Below are positions 22,141-33,700 of a DNA stretch of 64,000 nucleotides, piece by piece. Source of the DNA: Clitopilus passeckerianus (Eukaryota; Basidiomycota; Agaricomycetes; Agaricales; Entolomataceae). The stretch covers positions 248,001 to 312,000 of the forward strand of contig CALYLX010000116.1 in assembly GCA_944990035.1 (NCBI GenBank). The letters run 5' to 3'. The stretch's first letter is position 1, and the number at the start of each line of letters is the position of its first letter. The position numbers and the translations under genes are program-made. The notes under the pieces were generated by a model that was not told the DNA's origin, ran no database searches, and was given only the letters and a program-made list of their open reading frames with translations.

Positions 22141-24132
22141 AAGCGTCTCGTACATTTTCCAGAAAAGCAAAGTCGTTTCCACACCGACGCATTGTGGATC
22201 GTGTGGAAATGGCACCACCAATTCTGGGGTCATTGTTGCTGTAGCTTGATCCCGACCACCGCACCATCTCTTCCACTGCGTTTGTCCATCCTTTAATGAC
22301 GGCAATGTGCATTGGTGTGCGTTGCTGTTTTGTGCGAGGGATGGTGTCCATCTGGTCCAATAAGGCGGGCAGTGCATGGTGTTGGTTGTGATAAGCAGCC
22401 AGGAATGCACCAGCTCCGCTAGTCTCTGTCATGCCGTAGCGGTAGTCGTGGAGGTGCAAGTTCTTGAGTATATAGTCCCAACTGAGCTCTAGAGCCCGGC
22501 CGCCCCTGAATAGATATTCTCTTACTTCTGTGTAAAGCAATTCCTGGTGGGTGCTCGCATGGTGCCCCCAGTTTAATGCCGCGTAGTTGTAGAAGGGAGG
22601 GAGCGATGATTGTCGGGTATCACATATATCTGCGGTTGAGAGATACCCAATGCAGGTCGAAAACATCTCTCTGTGAGCATTCCTGAAATAGTCCAACTGG
22701 GTCGCCGCAAAAAAATCTTGGGTTGTGAAGTCTGACAATTTGGACGTCAGTCTTGACTCTTAGACGTGAATCTACTACTCACGAACAAATCGCACAATCC
22801 TCCAGTCATCAGATTGAGATTGATATTTTTTATCTTCCACAACGATGAGCCCGGCACAGAGGCCTGTGATTGTCGATAGCGGGGTAACATATCTATCGGT
22901 CTCCGCCCTCCCATTTTTTGTAGTGAGTGCATGTTGAAGTTCGCGAACAGACAGGCGCCTCTGTGCACAAGCAATCCACATCAACGCCTTCATCGCCAGC
23001 TCCCGTCGACTTTCGGGATAGCTTTTGATGAGTTCCATGACGCAAGTGTACGTTTTGTCAATTTCCTTTGGAAGCTTATTACGAGCATCTTCAAGGTCTC
23101 CGGGGTTAAGTTGTTCAGCAAGCACATTTACGCCCAGTCGGCAACAAGAAACCTAGTTCGGAGTTGTCAAGATTTGGAAAGGGCTAAGTGTGAGAAAGTA
23201 GCATACCGGCCTTTGGCGGCCTCTATGACCTTCTCAACGATGTGCTTAGAGAACCCATCCAACACCGTGAAGTCAAATCTCGACTTTAAGGATTCGACTC
23301 GTTCCGCCACATACGCTCTCATGTCAACATCGTCCGCGATAATCTCCTCCCGGCTCGCCCCGAGGTCCTTGAACGTCACCTCCATCTCTCCAAGAACACG
23401 TGAGGTAATGAGGAGCTTCACATTCTCTCCGAGTGACAGAATGTCCTTGACGATCTCGCGAACCTGCTTGTCGCTGTAGTGTGCCGTATATTCGTCGAGC
23501 GCGTCAACGACCAAGTAACAGGACTGGTAGTCCGGAAAGCGTTGGATAGCGCGGATTGGAGCTCAGCCTCTGTGGGCCGTCATTTGCACTTTTGGTGAGA
23601 GTCGTAGAGGCCTTTCAAAGCGGTATTTTCATGAAGTTCGAACATCTGCCTGCAGATGGCCTCGAGGATGGCGAGTTTGCTCTGTTCACTTCGGAGCTTG
23701 TAGTTGAAGTAGATGATCCCGACGAATATTTTGGATTCATCAAGCAATCGTAGATGATCCACAAGAAGAGAACTAAACGGGCAAGAACCATCAGAAGAGG
23801 ACATATTGAAATAATGTAACAGCCTACGCCATGACCGTTTTACCGACACCAGCTACAGCATGGGATAATTAGGAAGATATCACGATAGACACAGAAGCAC
23901 GTACGTATTCCGGGACACCACATGATTCTCTGTTGTGGGGATGTACACCAGTCGCTATACGCCTTCGATAGAAGAAACCACCCTCCGGTGCTCTTTGATC
24001 TTTTCTTGGCGACCTCGTTGTGCATCGCTCGGTAGTCAACGACATCAAAGAACCATTTCGCTATCTGTTGATTCTGGCTACCTGCATCAAGTTAGGCAAT
24101 GTGTAGTGACCAATCTTGACACAGAAACTCAC

Positions 24133-24138
24133 ATGGCT
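24133..24138 (-). other. Candidate 6-nt microexon in the NACHT gene
   Basis: On the minus strand the hexamer AGCCAT is flanked by an acceptor (AATGTATAG) and a donor (GTGAGT). Both neighbouring introns have consensus ends (GTACGT...TATAG, GTGAGT...ATGCAG) and typical sizes (57 and 50 nt). Including it keeps the frame NIW-QPC-SQNQQIAKWFF. Longer alternatives hit a stop (GTATAG). Confidence 0.4.
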
Positions 24139-25037
24139 CTATACATTGACTAGACATTAGTGATGTAGAATACGGATGGTGTGCAATTCACGTACGCCAT
24201 ATATTTACTGCAACCCTGATATCACGGCCTGCAACGAGGGTACTTCTTGAGATCTTCAATTTGGCAACATTGGTTTCTTCTGGAATCCCATCGACGGGGC
24301 CATATTCGCTGCGAGAACTTTCGGTATCCATATGATCGTCGTCTTCATCCGCCTGCGCTAAAGCTTGACCGCTTGTCCTTTCCAGCGCCTTGCCACCCAA
24401 CTCATCCAACTCTGTGATTGCACTAATGTATTAGCCATTATACACACGCATGTTTCTATGTTACCCACCAGGGGCGGTGTTCTCAGTTGTGGCAGATTCT
24501 TCGGGAGAGACGTCCATTGGCTCCTGGGCGGCTAGAAGCATTGTTGTGTCCTTGTCATGTGTTGCAGGATTGCTGAGCCCAACAAAGGTTGCTAACATTA
24601 TACAATTAGCTAGATAACGCTTTCTAGGCTGATAGAGAACACTTACAGTTACTGCGTAACGCTTGGAATGTGCCGTTTTCCCAGCCCTCGAGAAGAAGCG
24701 CCCGGACATCGTCCTGGTTCTTGAGGCATGCCGCACAGGCGCTATAAGACATATTCCCAGACTTCAGAAGTAGCCTCATCAAGAGATTGGCCTCGAGAGC
24801 CTCCCGCATTGCAGGAGCCTCCTGCACGGCCTTGTACAACTCCCACTTGTGTTCATGTAGGATGCGCCTATCCTCTTCAACATCCTTGTTTGAACATGAT
24901 TCTTCGCCAAAGCCGGAAGTATCATCGGCAGAGCGTAGCTCCGAGCGATTGTTTTTCGGATAGGGATGGTGTCTGCGAGAGGACTCTCGTTGGCGGGGAA
25001 TGGAGATGGCAACCTCTGTTGGCCGCTCTGGAGCCAT

Positions 25038-26167
25038 CGATCTCTATGGAAGAGATGGCCAAAATGGGTGAGAGGAGAGACGAGCACAAAATAGATCGTC
25101 GTTGAGGCTTGAGGCTCCTTGAGAGGAGGTCAGCAAGACCTTGGATCGTCGTTGGAGAATGAAAGGTGGACTTACCGACAGCAAGGGCAGTGTGAATGGA
25201 ATATGTCCACGCACCGAACACGATGCATGCCTCCTGCCACGGCCCAGCCATAGGGCGCCTAATCTTACAGCTGTGAAGGTCTTGACTCTTGAGTAAAGCT
25301 TGAGTGAGCATGGTACTGCCATAAATGGGAATTGTCACAAACGCGAAGCACGTGTCCATCGTCACTAAAGATTTTGTCACTGCCTGTGGTCTGGAGTCTG
25401 GACACCGACAGCTGCAACGTTTGCCTGGAGCCCAATCCATTTCAATTCCTGGAATAAGCCCGATGTTCCCACAGACCGGCGTATCAGAGCAAAAGGTTCT
25501 CATTTGCAAGATCCACAAGCTTTTCGACTCTCCTGGCTCCATCCATTCATCAATACAAAAACTTTGCGCCGCAGCCAACCCGCAGTAGGCCGACTTGCAT
25601 CCTCCGAGAAGCCGCCCTGATTCATGTCAGGCCCGAAAACGTTAGAAGAGATTGTTGTCGTGTCTTCTGTTTGTTGGTGCTTCAAGTGTGTCAGGTTGCA
25701 GGCCAAGCGATCATCCAACCTCTAGATGAGCACATGAAACAGGCGCAATTGACCTCGCACCTATCATGACGCGCACATTGACACCAGTATGCTCTACACC
25801 TACTCTGCTGCGCAATTCGACGTCAACGCGTCCCTCGATTTAATTGACTTCCGTTTTGTCTGATATCGAACCTCCCCTTGCAAGTCTACTTTGAACTCAG
25901 CTTTCAACAACCTTAGGTGGTTGAGTTGCGGAATGCCTCCATGCATGCTCTATAATATATTTATCAAGACGCCCCACGCCACGACTGTCAAAGCCTAAGA
26001 ATTCAACTCAGAACATGCCTCAGGGTTCCAAGAGTATCGACGTCAGTTTATACCATTGATAGCCATCGGGTCCTAGAATAGCTCTGAAAGCTGCGGAGTA
26101 CGTGACTGTCTCATGAGCTTAAACTTCCATGATTGTCGTTGCGGATCTCTATCAACGTCAGTCTGAA
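25038..26167. other. Intergenic region, 5' flank of BBE oxidase 2
   Basis: The first half shows long open frames on both strands (for example minus 24922-25578) without recognisable content. From about 25790 the sequence is the duplicated oxidase promoter region, similar to about 11260-11720 and to the flank of the copy at 53837. Confidence 0.5.
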
Positions 26168-26179
26168 GCAATAAATAGC
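26168..26179 (+). promoter_or_regulatory. TATA-like core promoter, BBE oxidase 2
   Basis: The same GCAATAAATAGC 12-mer, 52 nt before the ATG at 26220, as in copy 1. Confidence 0.6.
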
Positions 26180-26219
26180 TTGCAGGGAATTCGAACTAAG
26201 TCATATTTTTCTAGTCCCG

Positions 26220-28171
26220 ATGAGGTTCTTCCACCTTCTTCCATTGGCATCCCTTGTGGCTGCTAAGCCTTCCTGCAAGTGCATCTTCGGCCAAAAATGC
26301 TGGCCTTCAGACGCGGAATTCCAGAAACTCTCATCTCAAGTTTCTCAGCCGCTTTTGCACCCTGTTCCCCCTGAGTCTGCTTGCTATCCTGTGTCTAGCC
26401 CCTCCGGAAACTGTTCGGATGTGCAAGCAAATACTTTCAATGGTAATTGGCGAGCCGACCAGCCTGGTTCCATGCAGTCAATCAACTTCGAGACGTATAC
26501 CTTCAAAAACGGGACCATCAGTGCTTGTTACCTGAACACCACCCTTGGTGTTCCATGCGAGCAAGGAAGTATTGCAGTCGCAGGGGTGGACGTCCGTTCC
26601 CTCGCGGACGCTCAGGCGGCTCTCAAGTTTGCTTCTGACCATAATTTGCGCCTAACGATCAAGAATACTGGGTAAGCCATGCCTTCCTATCGCCTCCGCT
26701 ATGCTGAATGGTCGGTCTGCAGCCATTGCTACTTGGGACGCAGTACTGCTCGTGGATCTTTCTTCATTTGGACTCATCACCTCAAGAACATTACCTATAG
26801 CGAGAGTTTTGTACCTGCTGGAGCACCCAACAGTGAAACTTACAAAGGTACGTATTCCTCCATCAATCCCATCCCAATGTATTAATATTGTGCGTTACAG
26901 CTCTTACTCTGGGTGCTGGGGTCCAATGGCACGAGGCTTATGATGCTGCCGAGCAAAATGGCCGAATTATCGTTGGTGGCATATCGGCTGGAGGGTCTGT
27001 TGGCACTTCAGGTGGCTGGATCCAGGGTGGAGGGCACAGCGCACTTGCACCACGACATGGACTAGGTACATTCTATAATCGTTAACCAGTCAGGACATGA
27101 TGCTCATCGTTTAACTAGGTGTCGACAACGTGTTGGAGTTCACGGTCGTGACCGCCAAAGGACAACAGCTCACTGTCAATGCCCACCAGAACCCTGACTT
27201 GTTTTGGGCCTTGAGGGGTGGTGGTGGCGGCACCTACGCACTGGTCCTTTCCGCCACGTTCAAGACCTACGACACCGTTCCTGTTAGCCAGATGCTCTTC
27301 AGCGCGAACTTCACCTCTACGGAAGCTGCGAAATCCGTGTTGACGGAATACACCAAGCTGAATGTGGCCCTCAGCGACAAGGGTTGGGGTGGCTATGGCT
27401 TTATTAGCGCCCAGAACCTCTTATTCCTATATGTCGCCCCCAATATCTCTGTTGCAGATGCAAACACAACGACAGCAGCATTTGTTCAGCACGCACAAAA
27501 CATTACGGGCGACGCTTATGCCGTGATTCAGCATAATGACTCCTACTACGACTGGTACAAATCCTATTTCGTAGGGGGTGAACAAGTTGGAACAAATGTC
27601 GAGTTGGGATCTCGTCTCATTTCTCGGGATCTGTCCATCCATAACCCGGGGAAGATCGCGGATATCATGCTCTCCGTCAATGATTCCCTTGGAATCAAGT
27701 AAGCCCGTTCAACGTCTTGGTCCGCATGGTTGCTCACCCTCAATTCTAGCTTCATCGCTGGAGGAGCCGTTGCCAAGGCCGATCCAGAGTCAACTGGCTT
27801 GAATCCTAACTGGCGTAAAGCAGTTGCACACATTTACGTCGGTGGTGGTTGGTCGGAGGGTACTCCTCTGTCTGTCATACAAGGAATCAGGCAGCATATC
27901 AGCAAGACAACCGACATTCTGGATGGTCTGTCTCCTAACTCGGCCACATATCTGAACGAGGTGAGCATTAGTCTCTGAATGTGATCATATTCAGATTCTA
28001 ACAGGCAAACAGGCGAGTCTTTATGAACGTGATTTCAAGAAGTCCTTCTTTGGACCCCATTACAATAGGCTTAAGTCGATCAAAGCCAAATACGACCCGA
28101 AGTCTCTGTTTGTTGTCCCCGCTGGCGTAGGCTCGGATGATTGGGACGCGGACCTCAATTGTCCAGCCTAA
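26220..28171 (+). CDS. Secreted BBE-type FAD-linked oxidase, copy 2
   Basis: An intact paralogue of copy 1 with the same six-exon structure. The signal peptide is MRFFHLLPLASLVAA and the mature N-terminus starts with CKCIFGQKCWP. The FAD loop again reads NTGHCYLGRSTARGSF across intron 1. GGISAGGSVGTSGGWIQGGG, NPDLFWALRGGGGGTYA, and the C-terminal KLKSIKAKYDPKSLF-like segment (here RLKSIKAKYDPKSLFVVPAG) and DDWDADLNCPA are all present. Sequons (NCS, NGT, NTT, NFT, NIT) support glycosylation. It is closer to copy 4 (51885-53837) than to copy 1, sharing for example TVPVSQMLFSANFTSTEAAK. Introns are near 26672-26720, 26849-26900, 27065-27118, 27700-27749 and 27961-28011. Substrate unknown. Confidence 0.88.
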
Positions 28172-28291
28172 ACCTCCAGATACGGACATCAGGGATTCTG
28201 ACCAACACTGATTTCGCATTTAATATATCCTGTTGGAACATATTACCTTAATCTGATGAATTTATCTGTACTGTCCAGGCCATTTTTGACT

Positions 28292-28842
28292 TTCATCGGA
28301 ATCGGTTAGACGCCCTAGCCGCTCAGAATCACATATCTGACCTACAAAGTATATCCGCAATGGCTACTTGGTCCTCGTGCGCTCTCATTTCCTACGAAGA
28401 ACGGAGTGCATTTGGAGGGGGACAGTCGACTACGGCCTTGTTCATCGAATTCATACCCAGTTTGGAGGGTTAGTAGAGATGAAGGTCAATCGAGAGTTGG
28501 CGGCTGAACTCCTGAATCAAGTCGCAGCTCAAGAGTTTAGTCGCTGGCTTTCAGAGGTGGAATCTCCCAACACACCTATCAGCCATGGAAGTAGCGTCCG
28601 GTTTTGCTGATGGATTGGGGAGGGGCTCAAGGGTCGGAGCGGGGACGAGAAAGTATAGGGTTTTGGAGTTAGAGGGTCAGGACAAAAAGGCAAAAAAAAG
28701 AATTCGGTCCTCATCTTCCAGCGTTTGCGCCGAATATGGGTTAGAACTTCGATTTTACGCTGACTCCTGGATAAGAGGCGTACATGATATGGATTACAAA
28801 AGCTCCGACGACGAGAGCGGTGGTACTGTAATAGTCCATTGA
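28292..28842 (+). pseudogene. F-box-like gene remnant (C-terminal third)
   Basis: It starts with the F-box leader found upstream of genes A and B (ATCGGAATCGGTTAGACGCC), then jumps at about 28341 into the middle of the LRR body: ISAMATWSSCALISYEERSA (gene B: ISAMITRSSCSLVSFEERSV). It continues with frame breaks through KVNRELAAELLNQVAAQE and IRSSSSSVCAEYGLELRF. The F-box and roughly the N-terminal two-thirds are deleted. It lies just downstream of BBE oxidase 2, exactly as gene A lies downstream of oxidase 1. Confidence 0.75.
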
Positions 28843-29042
28843 CAGACAACTCTTCTTAGGCAGTACTTTCTGTTGTTTGCTCTTGAAGTATCAATACATG
28901 CTATGACTCAGTCAGGCGGCCCGTTGTATTTGCAAGTAGGGGTGTAGATTTAGCAGCAACAGGCACTGTGCTCTAACAGAACATGACATACACTAAGGAG
29001 CTCTAAGTTGTGAGAACCATCGCCCTTCAAAAGTCAGAATTG

Positions 29043-30520
29043 CTATGCGGGCGGAGGCGGCGGTGGAGGAGGTGCATCTCCAGATGGTGGAGGCGCGGGA
29101 GCCTGTGCTCCAGAATATCCTTGAGCCGCTTGAGCATCATAATATTGCCCATATTGTTGCTGTTGCTGGGCTGCCCATTCTTTGAATTGAGGCGAATTCA
29201 CATCGTAACCATAGGCAGCCCTAGGGAGTAATTTTTAGCAAAGGTATCTCGGAAATACAGATGATCCTCACCAATATGCAGTATAAGCATCCTGGCCAGC
29301 GGCAGGCGTTTGGCCAGCGGCATAACCATTCGGGGGAGGCGCACCATTTGGATCCGGAGGTGGAGGGGGTTGATCGCCCGGAGGTGGTGGAGGTGCGCCT
29401 GGTGGAGGTGCTGCACCACCATAGCCCTGTGATTGAAATAGTTTGTGTCAGTTCGTCATATGCAGGGTGTGGGTCAGAACCCAAGGAGTCTCGCATGGAG
29501 GAGATACTGACCGTCATCTGTGCACTGTATGCAGCATATTGCAATTGAGCTTGATGAAGTTCCATTTGTTGTTGTTGCAAGGCGGTCTGCATCTTAGCAT
29601 GCTCTGCTCTCACAACGAGAAGAAGGTCTTCGGTTAGTAGTTTTGCACGGGCGACTTGTCCTTCATCCGGACTCCTGTTGGGAAGAGAGGTCAATGTACC
29701 GAGGTGGTAATTGGAGAATAAGTCGCAGACATACGTTATATGGATGTATAGCGGTTCATCACTTTCACGACCTGTCTCCTGGTCGATGAAGCCAGAGCCC
29801 GCTCCTTTTATCTGCACTCGGCTTCCTGTCTCCTGCTGGATGTACTTCACAAAAGAACCTTGTGGACCAACCACTTTTGCTCGAACGTTGAAATTTCGTA
29901 TGCTGTCTAGACCAACTGGTATTTTCTCTTCGGGCCATTTTCGCTGAATTGTGTTAGCTAGAAGCATAAGAGAACTGGATGAAGAAAATACCTTTTGCCT
30001 TCCAGCGGTCTTGTCCTCGACCAAAGAGCCAAGTTCAACTGACATTAGTTCATTGACTTTGTCCACAGCCCTTTGCAATTGTTCTGGGTTTGCCGCGGTG
30101 ATATGAAGGTACAGAGGGGGGTCTCGTTCCGTGGCCTTGGTCCTGTCTGGGTACCAAACGCCCTTGGTGCTCACGGAGGCGCCTGTTTCTTCATTGATCT
30201 GCAGGTACGAGGTTTAGTAAATTCTGGTATACTGAATAGAATGCATGACCCACCTGCGCTTGTGTCGAACCTTTCGTGAGCATGTATCGATTCCTCACGT
30301 CGTTTATATCGATGTCCCGCACGTAAGCGCCGTCATTGGGATCCTTTCCTCCCGTTCCAGAGCCTAGCGAGCCGTCGGCGAATTGTGCAGCAATTCGTGC
30401 AGCAATTGCCGCCGCCGCTGCGGCCGCGTCACTCGCTGTCTTGCTGTCTTTCTCCTCCTTTTTCAAAGGTGGCTCGTCCTCCGTTGGCCCAGCTTGATCC
30501 CATTTTCGTTTGGAGGACAT
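29043..30520 (-). CDS. KHDC4: KH-domain RNA-binding protein, KHDC4/Blom7-like
   Basis: Nuclear RNA-binding protein. The animal homologue KHDC4 (Blom7-alpha) takes part in splice-site selection and associates with the Prp19/CDC5L complex. The start at 30520 gives MSSKRKWDQAGPTEDEPP, then an Ala-rich stretch. The conserved block INDVRNRYMLTKGSTQAQ, INEETGASVSTKGVWYPD and RDPPLYLHITAANPEQLQRA follows. A KH core sits in NFNVRAKVVGPQGSFVKYIQ and QETGSRVQIKGAGSGFIDQE. A coiled, Gln-rich helix (AKMQTALQQQQMELHQAQLQ) and a Pro/Gly/Gln-rich tail (AAPPPGAPPPPPGDQPPPPP) end at TAG 29043-29045. Upstream in-frame ATGs exist (to 30574), but 30520 starts the conserved-looking protein. Introns include about 30198-30254, 29944-29991, 29675-29734, 29428-29510 and 29220-29271. 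Confidence 0.88.
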
Positions 30521-30754
30521 CTTGGTTGGCGCTGTTGCAGAATTGAGCGAGGAATGAATGTGATGGGATGTCACAAGTCACACTCAGTTTGACTCTTTCT
30601 GAGTCGTTCAATTGGCTGCTGGCAGAAGAAGATTGTTTAGATGAATTTACATTCTCTCCCGGGTATTACAAGATGATATACAGATAACAGATACAGTAGG
30701 TTTATATCAAATGTATATGTAGTGGGGTGTATCTGAGCAGTTCTTCGAATAAAG

Positions 30755-33700
30755 TTATGCAAAGGAGCGCATCGAGCGTAGTTGTGGTGATCTAGGTGGT
30801 GTTGAAATCGGAATGTAGGCCATGTTTGAAGGTGATGATAGAGACCCTGGAAGGTAGAGAGGTATTGTTGGAATGAGTTCGAACACATGCTGTGTGACTG
30901 GTCGTAGCGGTCGGCCGGTCGTTTGCTGGCTATGATCGACAATATTCATCACAGCGTGCACATGAGCCTCTTGAACCATTTCCCCATCATCCTGGACGCC
31001 AGCAGTGATAGCAGGGTTTGAGTTGAGGCCACGCCCATCCCAGACGCAACGCATATCAACTCCCTGGATGATTTGCGCCAGACGTCCAGTATCAACATGT
31101 CTGATTTCGATGAAGCGCGGGTCGAATAAGAGAACATAGGGAGCATGGAAGGCCGCGGAGTCAGCCGTTCCTTCCCATTCCACGGTACAGGTTTTCCGGC
31201 TGGGCGTCCCATGCTTATCGACAAAGACACCAAAGGCTAGTCGCACGTCAGTCTAATGTTCTAGTTGACGCAAAGGTTAAACTCACTGGTATAACAGAGT
31301 AGGAACTCGTCCTCCTTCGACCTGAACATTCCAATCGCCCGCCGATTTTCATACTTTTTCTCAAATGGACGGAGCCGAGGGTCCGCTTGGGGTATGACAG
31401 TATTCTTAGGTCTAGAACGCCATTAATTGAGTCCACCGTGGGTTTATGAGAAGACATACTCAGCGAGGTCCATAACATGGAAGCCTTTCGCGCTCAGGAT
31501 GGCAATCTTCGCTTTGAGGAACACCAAATCATAGGTATCACAGGATAGGTAGAACTCCTTCACTGTGTTGAACCAATCGGTCTTGGGTTTTTGAAGGATC
31601 CCAAACACTCCTGTTGGAGCCCTCGGTCGTTCGTGGATCCTTTCCAGAACTGGCTCCAGGACGTGGAAATAGCTGTCACTCTAGGCAGGCAATGTCATTC
31701 GGGGTGAGATAGGGATTGCGTGCGCTGAGAACTTACCCCTTTTTTTCTCATGAATATGACATAGGTCTTGTCGTTCATTTTCCCGACACTGAAGAAACAG
31801 ACTTCCTTATTGCCGTTCAGCTTCTGGGGCGTTTGTGTGGCATTGGAGAAGAGTTGCGGAGTAGGGACCAAGGCTTCAATCTGGTAAGCGAATAATTGCT
31901 AGATAAAAGGAATGAGAACGGAGTTGCCACAAGAATTCAACAAAGCCTGACCTTATCTGTTAACACCAAGAACAAGCCGAAGTCATCTAGCATGGTGCAT
32001 TGGGCGACATTCTTCAAATGCAGCACGCGTCGCATGGAGCTTGAGTCATGCCGGAAACCTATCCACACGCCTTCTGCGCACCCTATTGCAACTAGCCGTC
32101 GACCGTCTGGTGTGCTGAATGGAATAGAGCAAGTAACTTTCCCGGTAATTGGGTTGTTCTCGTTCCACGTTGTGGGTGTCAGAATGACGCCAGTCGGAGC
32201 GGTGGTGAACGTGTGCATGCTTAGAGTCTCCATCTCGAACACCTTGTTCGACTCCTGTACCACCTTCCTCAGCCCAACAGCCTCCTCCAGCTTCTGCTTC
32301 CACTCGAAGCGACGTGCGATAGAATCCGTATAGAGGGTATACGGGCCGCCGTTTCGGCCATTGTGATGGACGGTGAACGGATAGGCAGGCTGTGAATCCC
32401 CGTTTTCGGATTGGCCAGATCTACTTGATCCTGAGCCAGAAGAGCCAGTGGAGTTGTGTCGAGGAATGCCCCAAGTGCATTGGGTTGGAAGGTTGTTGAA
32501 GTTAATGAGAGTTAGCAAATCAAGAGGGAAAGGCTAGGAAGTCGAGTGTAAAGAACATACGGTTCCAGGACAAGTGTTAAATGGAGACCCACCCGTCGCG
32601 TGATTATATACTTCTTGACACCGTCCTCCTCTACTGGTTTTGTCGTTACCACTGGATGGAAGAGGTTTAGAAAAAGATTCCAGGAAGCAGAAGGAGTCAA
32701 CAAACAATAGTTATCAAAAAGCAGCACAAAGAGCTCGCTCCACCTGTTTGCATCCGGACTATTGTTATCAGGCGGACGAAGCAGCCGGCCGGTGTGCATT
32801 AGAGACCGGCTCTCGTTCAGTAAATCGAGGTCCTAGAACGCCGTCAGTAGCTAGATATGCGCAACTTTCCCAATACTCACCATCGTTTCTCCAGGATTAA
32901 ATACTAGGCTTGAGTTGTACTGCCAGAGCTGTACCTTCTGCTTGGCAGACGTAACTCCGGGTTCTGCCTCCCTCCCGAGCGCCTTGATGACCTCTATGAC
33001 TTCTGGTATCGTAGTGCGATCTTCATGTCTTTGAGGCGACAATTCCATGATCTCCTTCAGCAACCGCTCGTACTCCAGTAGGCGGGCGAGAGGGCAGTTC
33101 AAGAACTCCTTCATTGACATCCGATGGGCGTCTGGGTGCCGGACGCAATTCTGCTCAAAACATCAGCACCATAGTCTTAGTGCGGGTAGACAAAGATGAA
33201 TTACCTCGACAAAAGCTCTGAATGCAGGGTTCTTTTCCATCTCCTCCTCGATCCTGTAGGCGGCAATCGGATAATTAGGTATGTATTCGAGGTATGCGTC
33301 TCGGAAATTGAGAGCAGCATCATAAACAGGTGCCGTGATGCTCGGTATCCTTGGATGTTTCTCTCGTTGAATCTCGTGCAACGCGTCGACTAGGCGCCGG
33401 TGGTAGCTGTAGAGTTCCGTGAAGTTGCAGAAGACTTCCTGAATGAACCGTTCGAGTCTGTCTCTGGGTATTATTGGAGGCTCAGTTTTCCGTAGAGTTC
33501 GGATGAATATCTGAAGAGGCGTTAGCGGAGAGTAAGAGAGGAGGAAAGGTCACAAACATGTTCCATATTCTCGAGTTTCTTCACGTAGATCATTTCACCC
33601 TTGATGAGCTCAAAGATAGCACTGTAAAGATGCAGAGAGTTAGCTGCAGCTGCTCGTGGAGGCGCTGATTGACATACCATTGTCGACCAATCTCCTCTTT

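Larger units (their letters stand above)
21396..25037 (-). pseudogene. NACHT-ankyrin STAND (NLR-like) gene with disruptions
   Basis: Fungal NLR-like signal-transduction ATPase of the type linked to non-self recognition. The start at 25037 gives MAPERPTEVAISIPRQRES and a presumed N-terminal domain. The linker AKWFFDVVDYRAMHNEVAKK leads to the NACHT: Walker A MWCPGIPGVGKTVM (about 23850-23940), Walker B CYLVVDALDEY (about 23490-23520), sensor LLITSR. After VRFVHFTTQDFF (about 22720-22800) come ankyrin repeats of 34 residues. Lesions: TGA at about 23577 (KCK-stop-RPTEAELQ), a frame change at about 23520-23540, a 1-nt frame change at about 23130, and a frame change at about 21700-21820 between ankyrin repeats (an intron is possible there). 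The terminal TAG is at 21396-21398. Introns include about 24607-24656, 24425-24475, 24139-24195, 24082-24132, 23853-23905, 23794-23851, 23153-23207 and 22733-22785. Most likely a pseudogene; assembly errors could mimic the 1-nt shifts. Confidence 0.75.

Noticed and set aside
23500..23580. Intron explanation for the NACHT nonsense codon
   Set aside because: The only GT...AG pairs that remove the TGA are under 30 nt or restore the wrong frame, so a true lesion or sequence error is more likely.
24922..25578. A 218-codon minus-strand frame upstream of the NACHT gene
   Set aside because: It overlaps the first NACHT exon in another frame and shows no recognisable domain; treated as a shadow frame.
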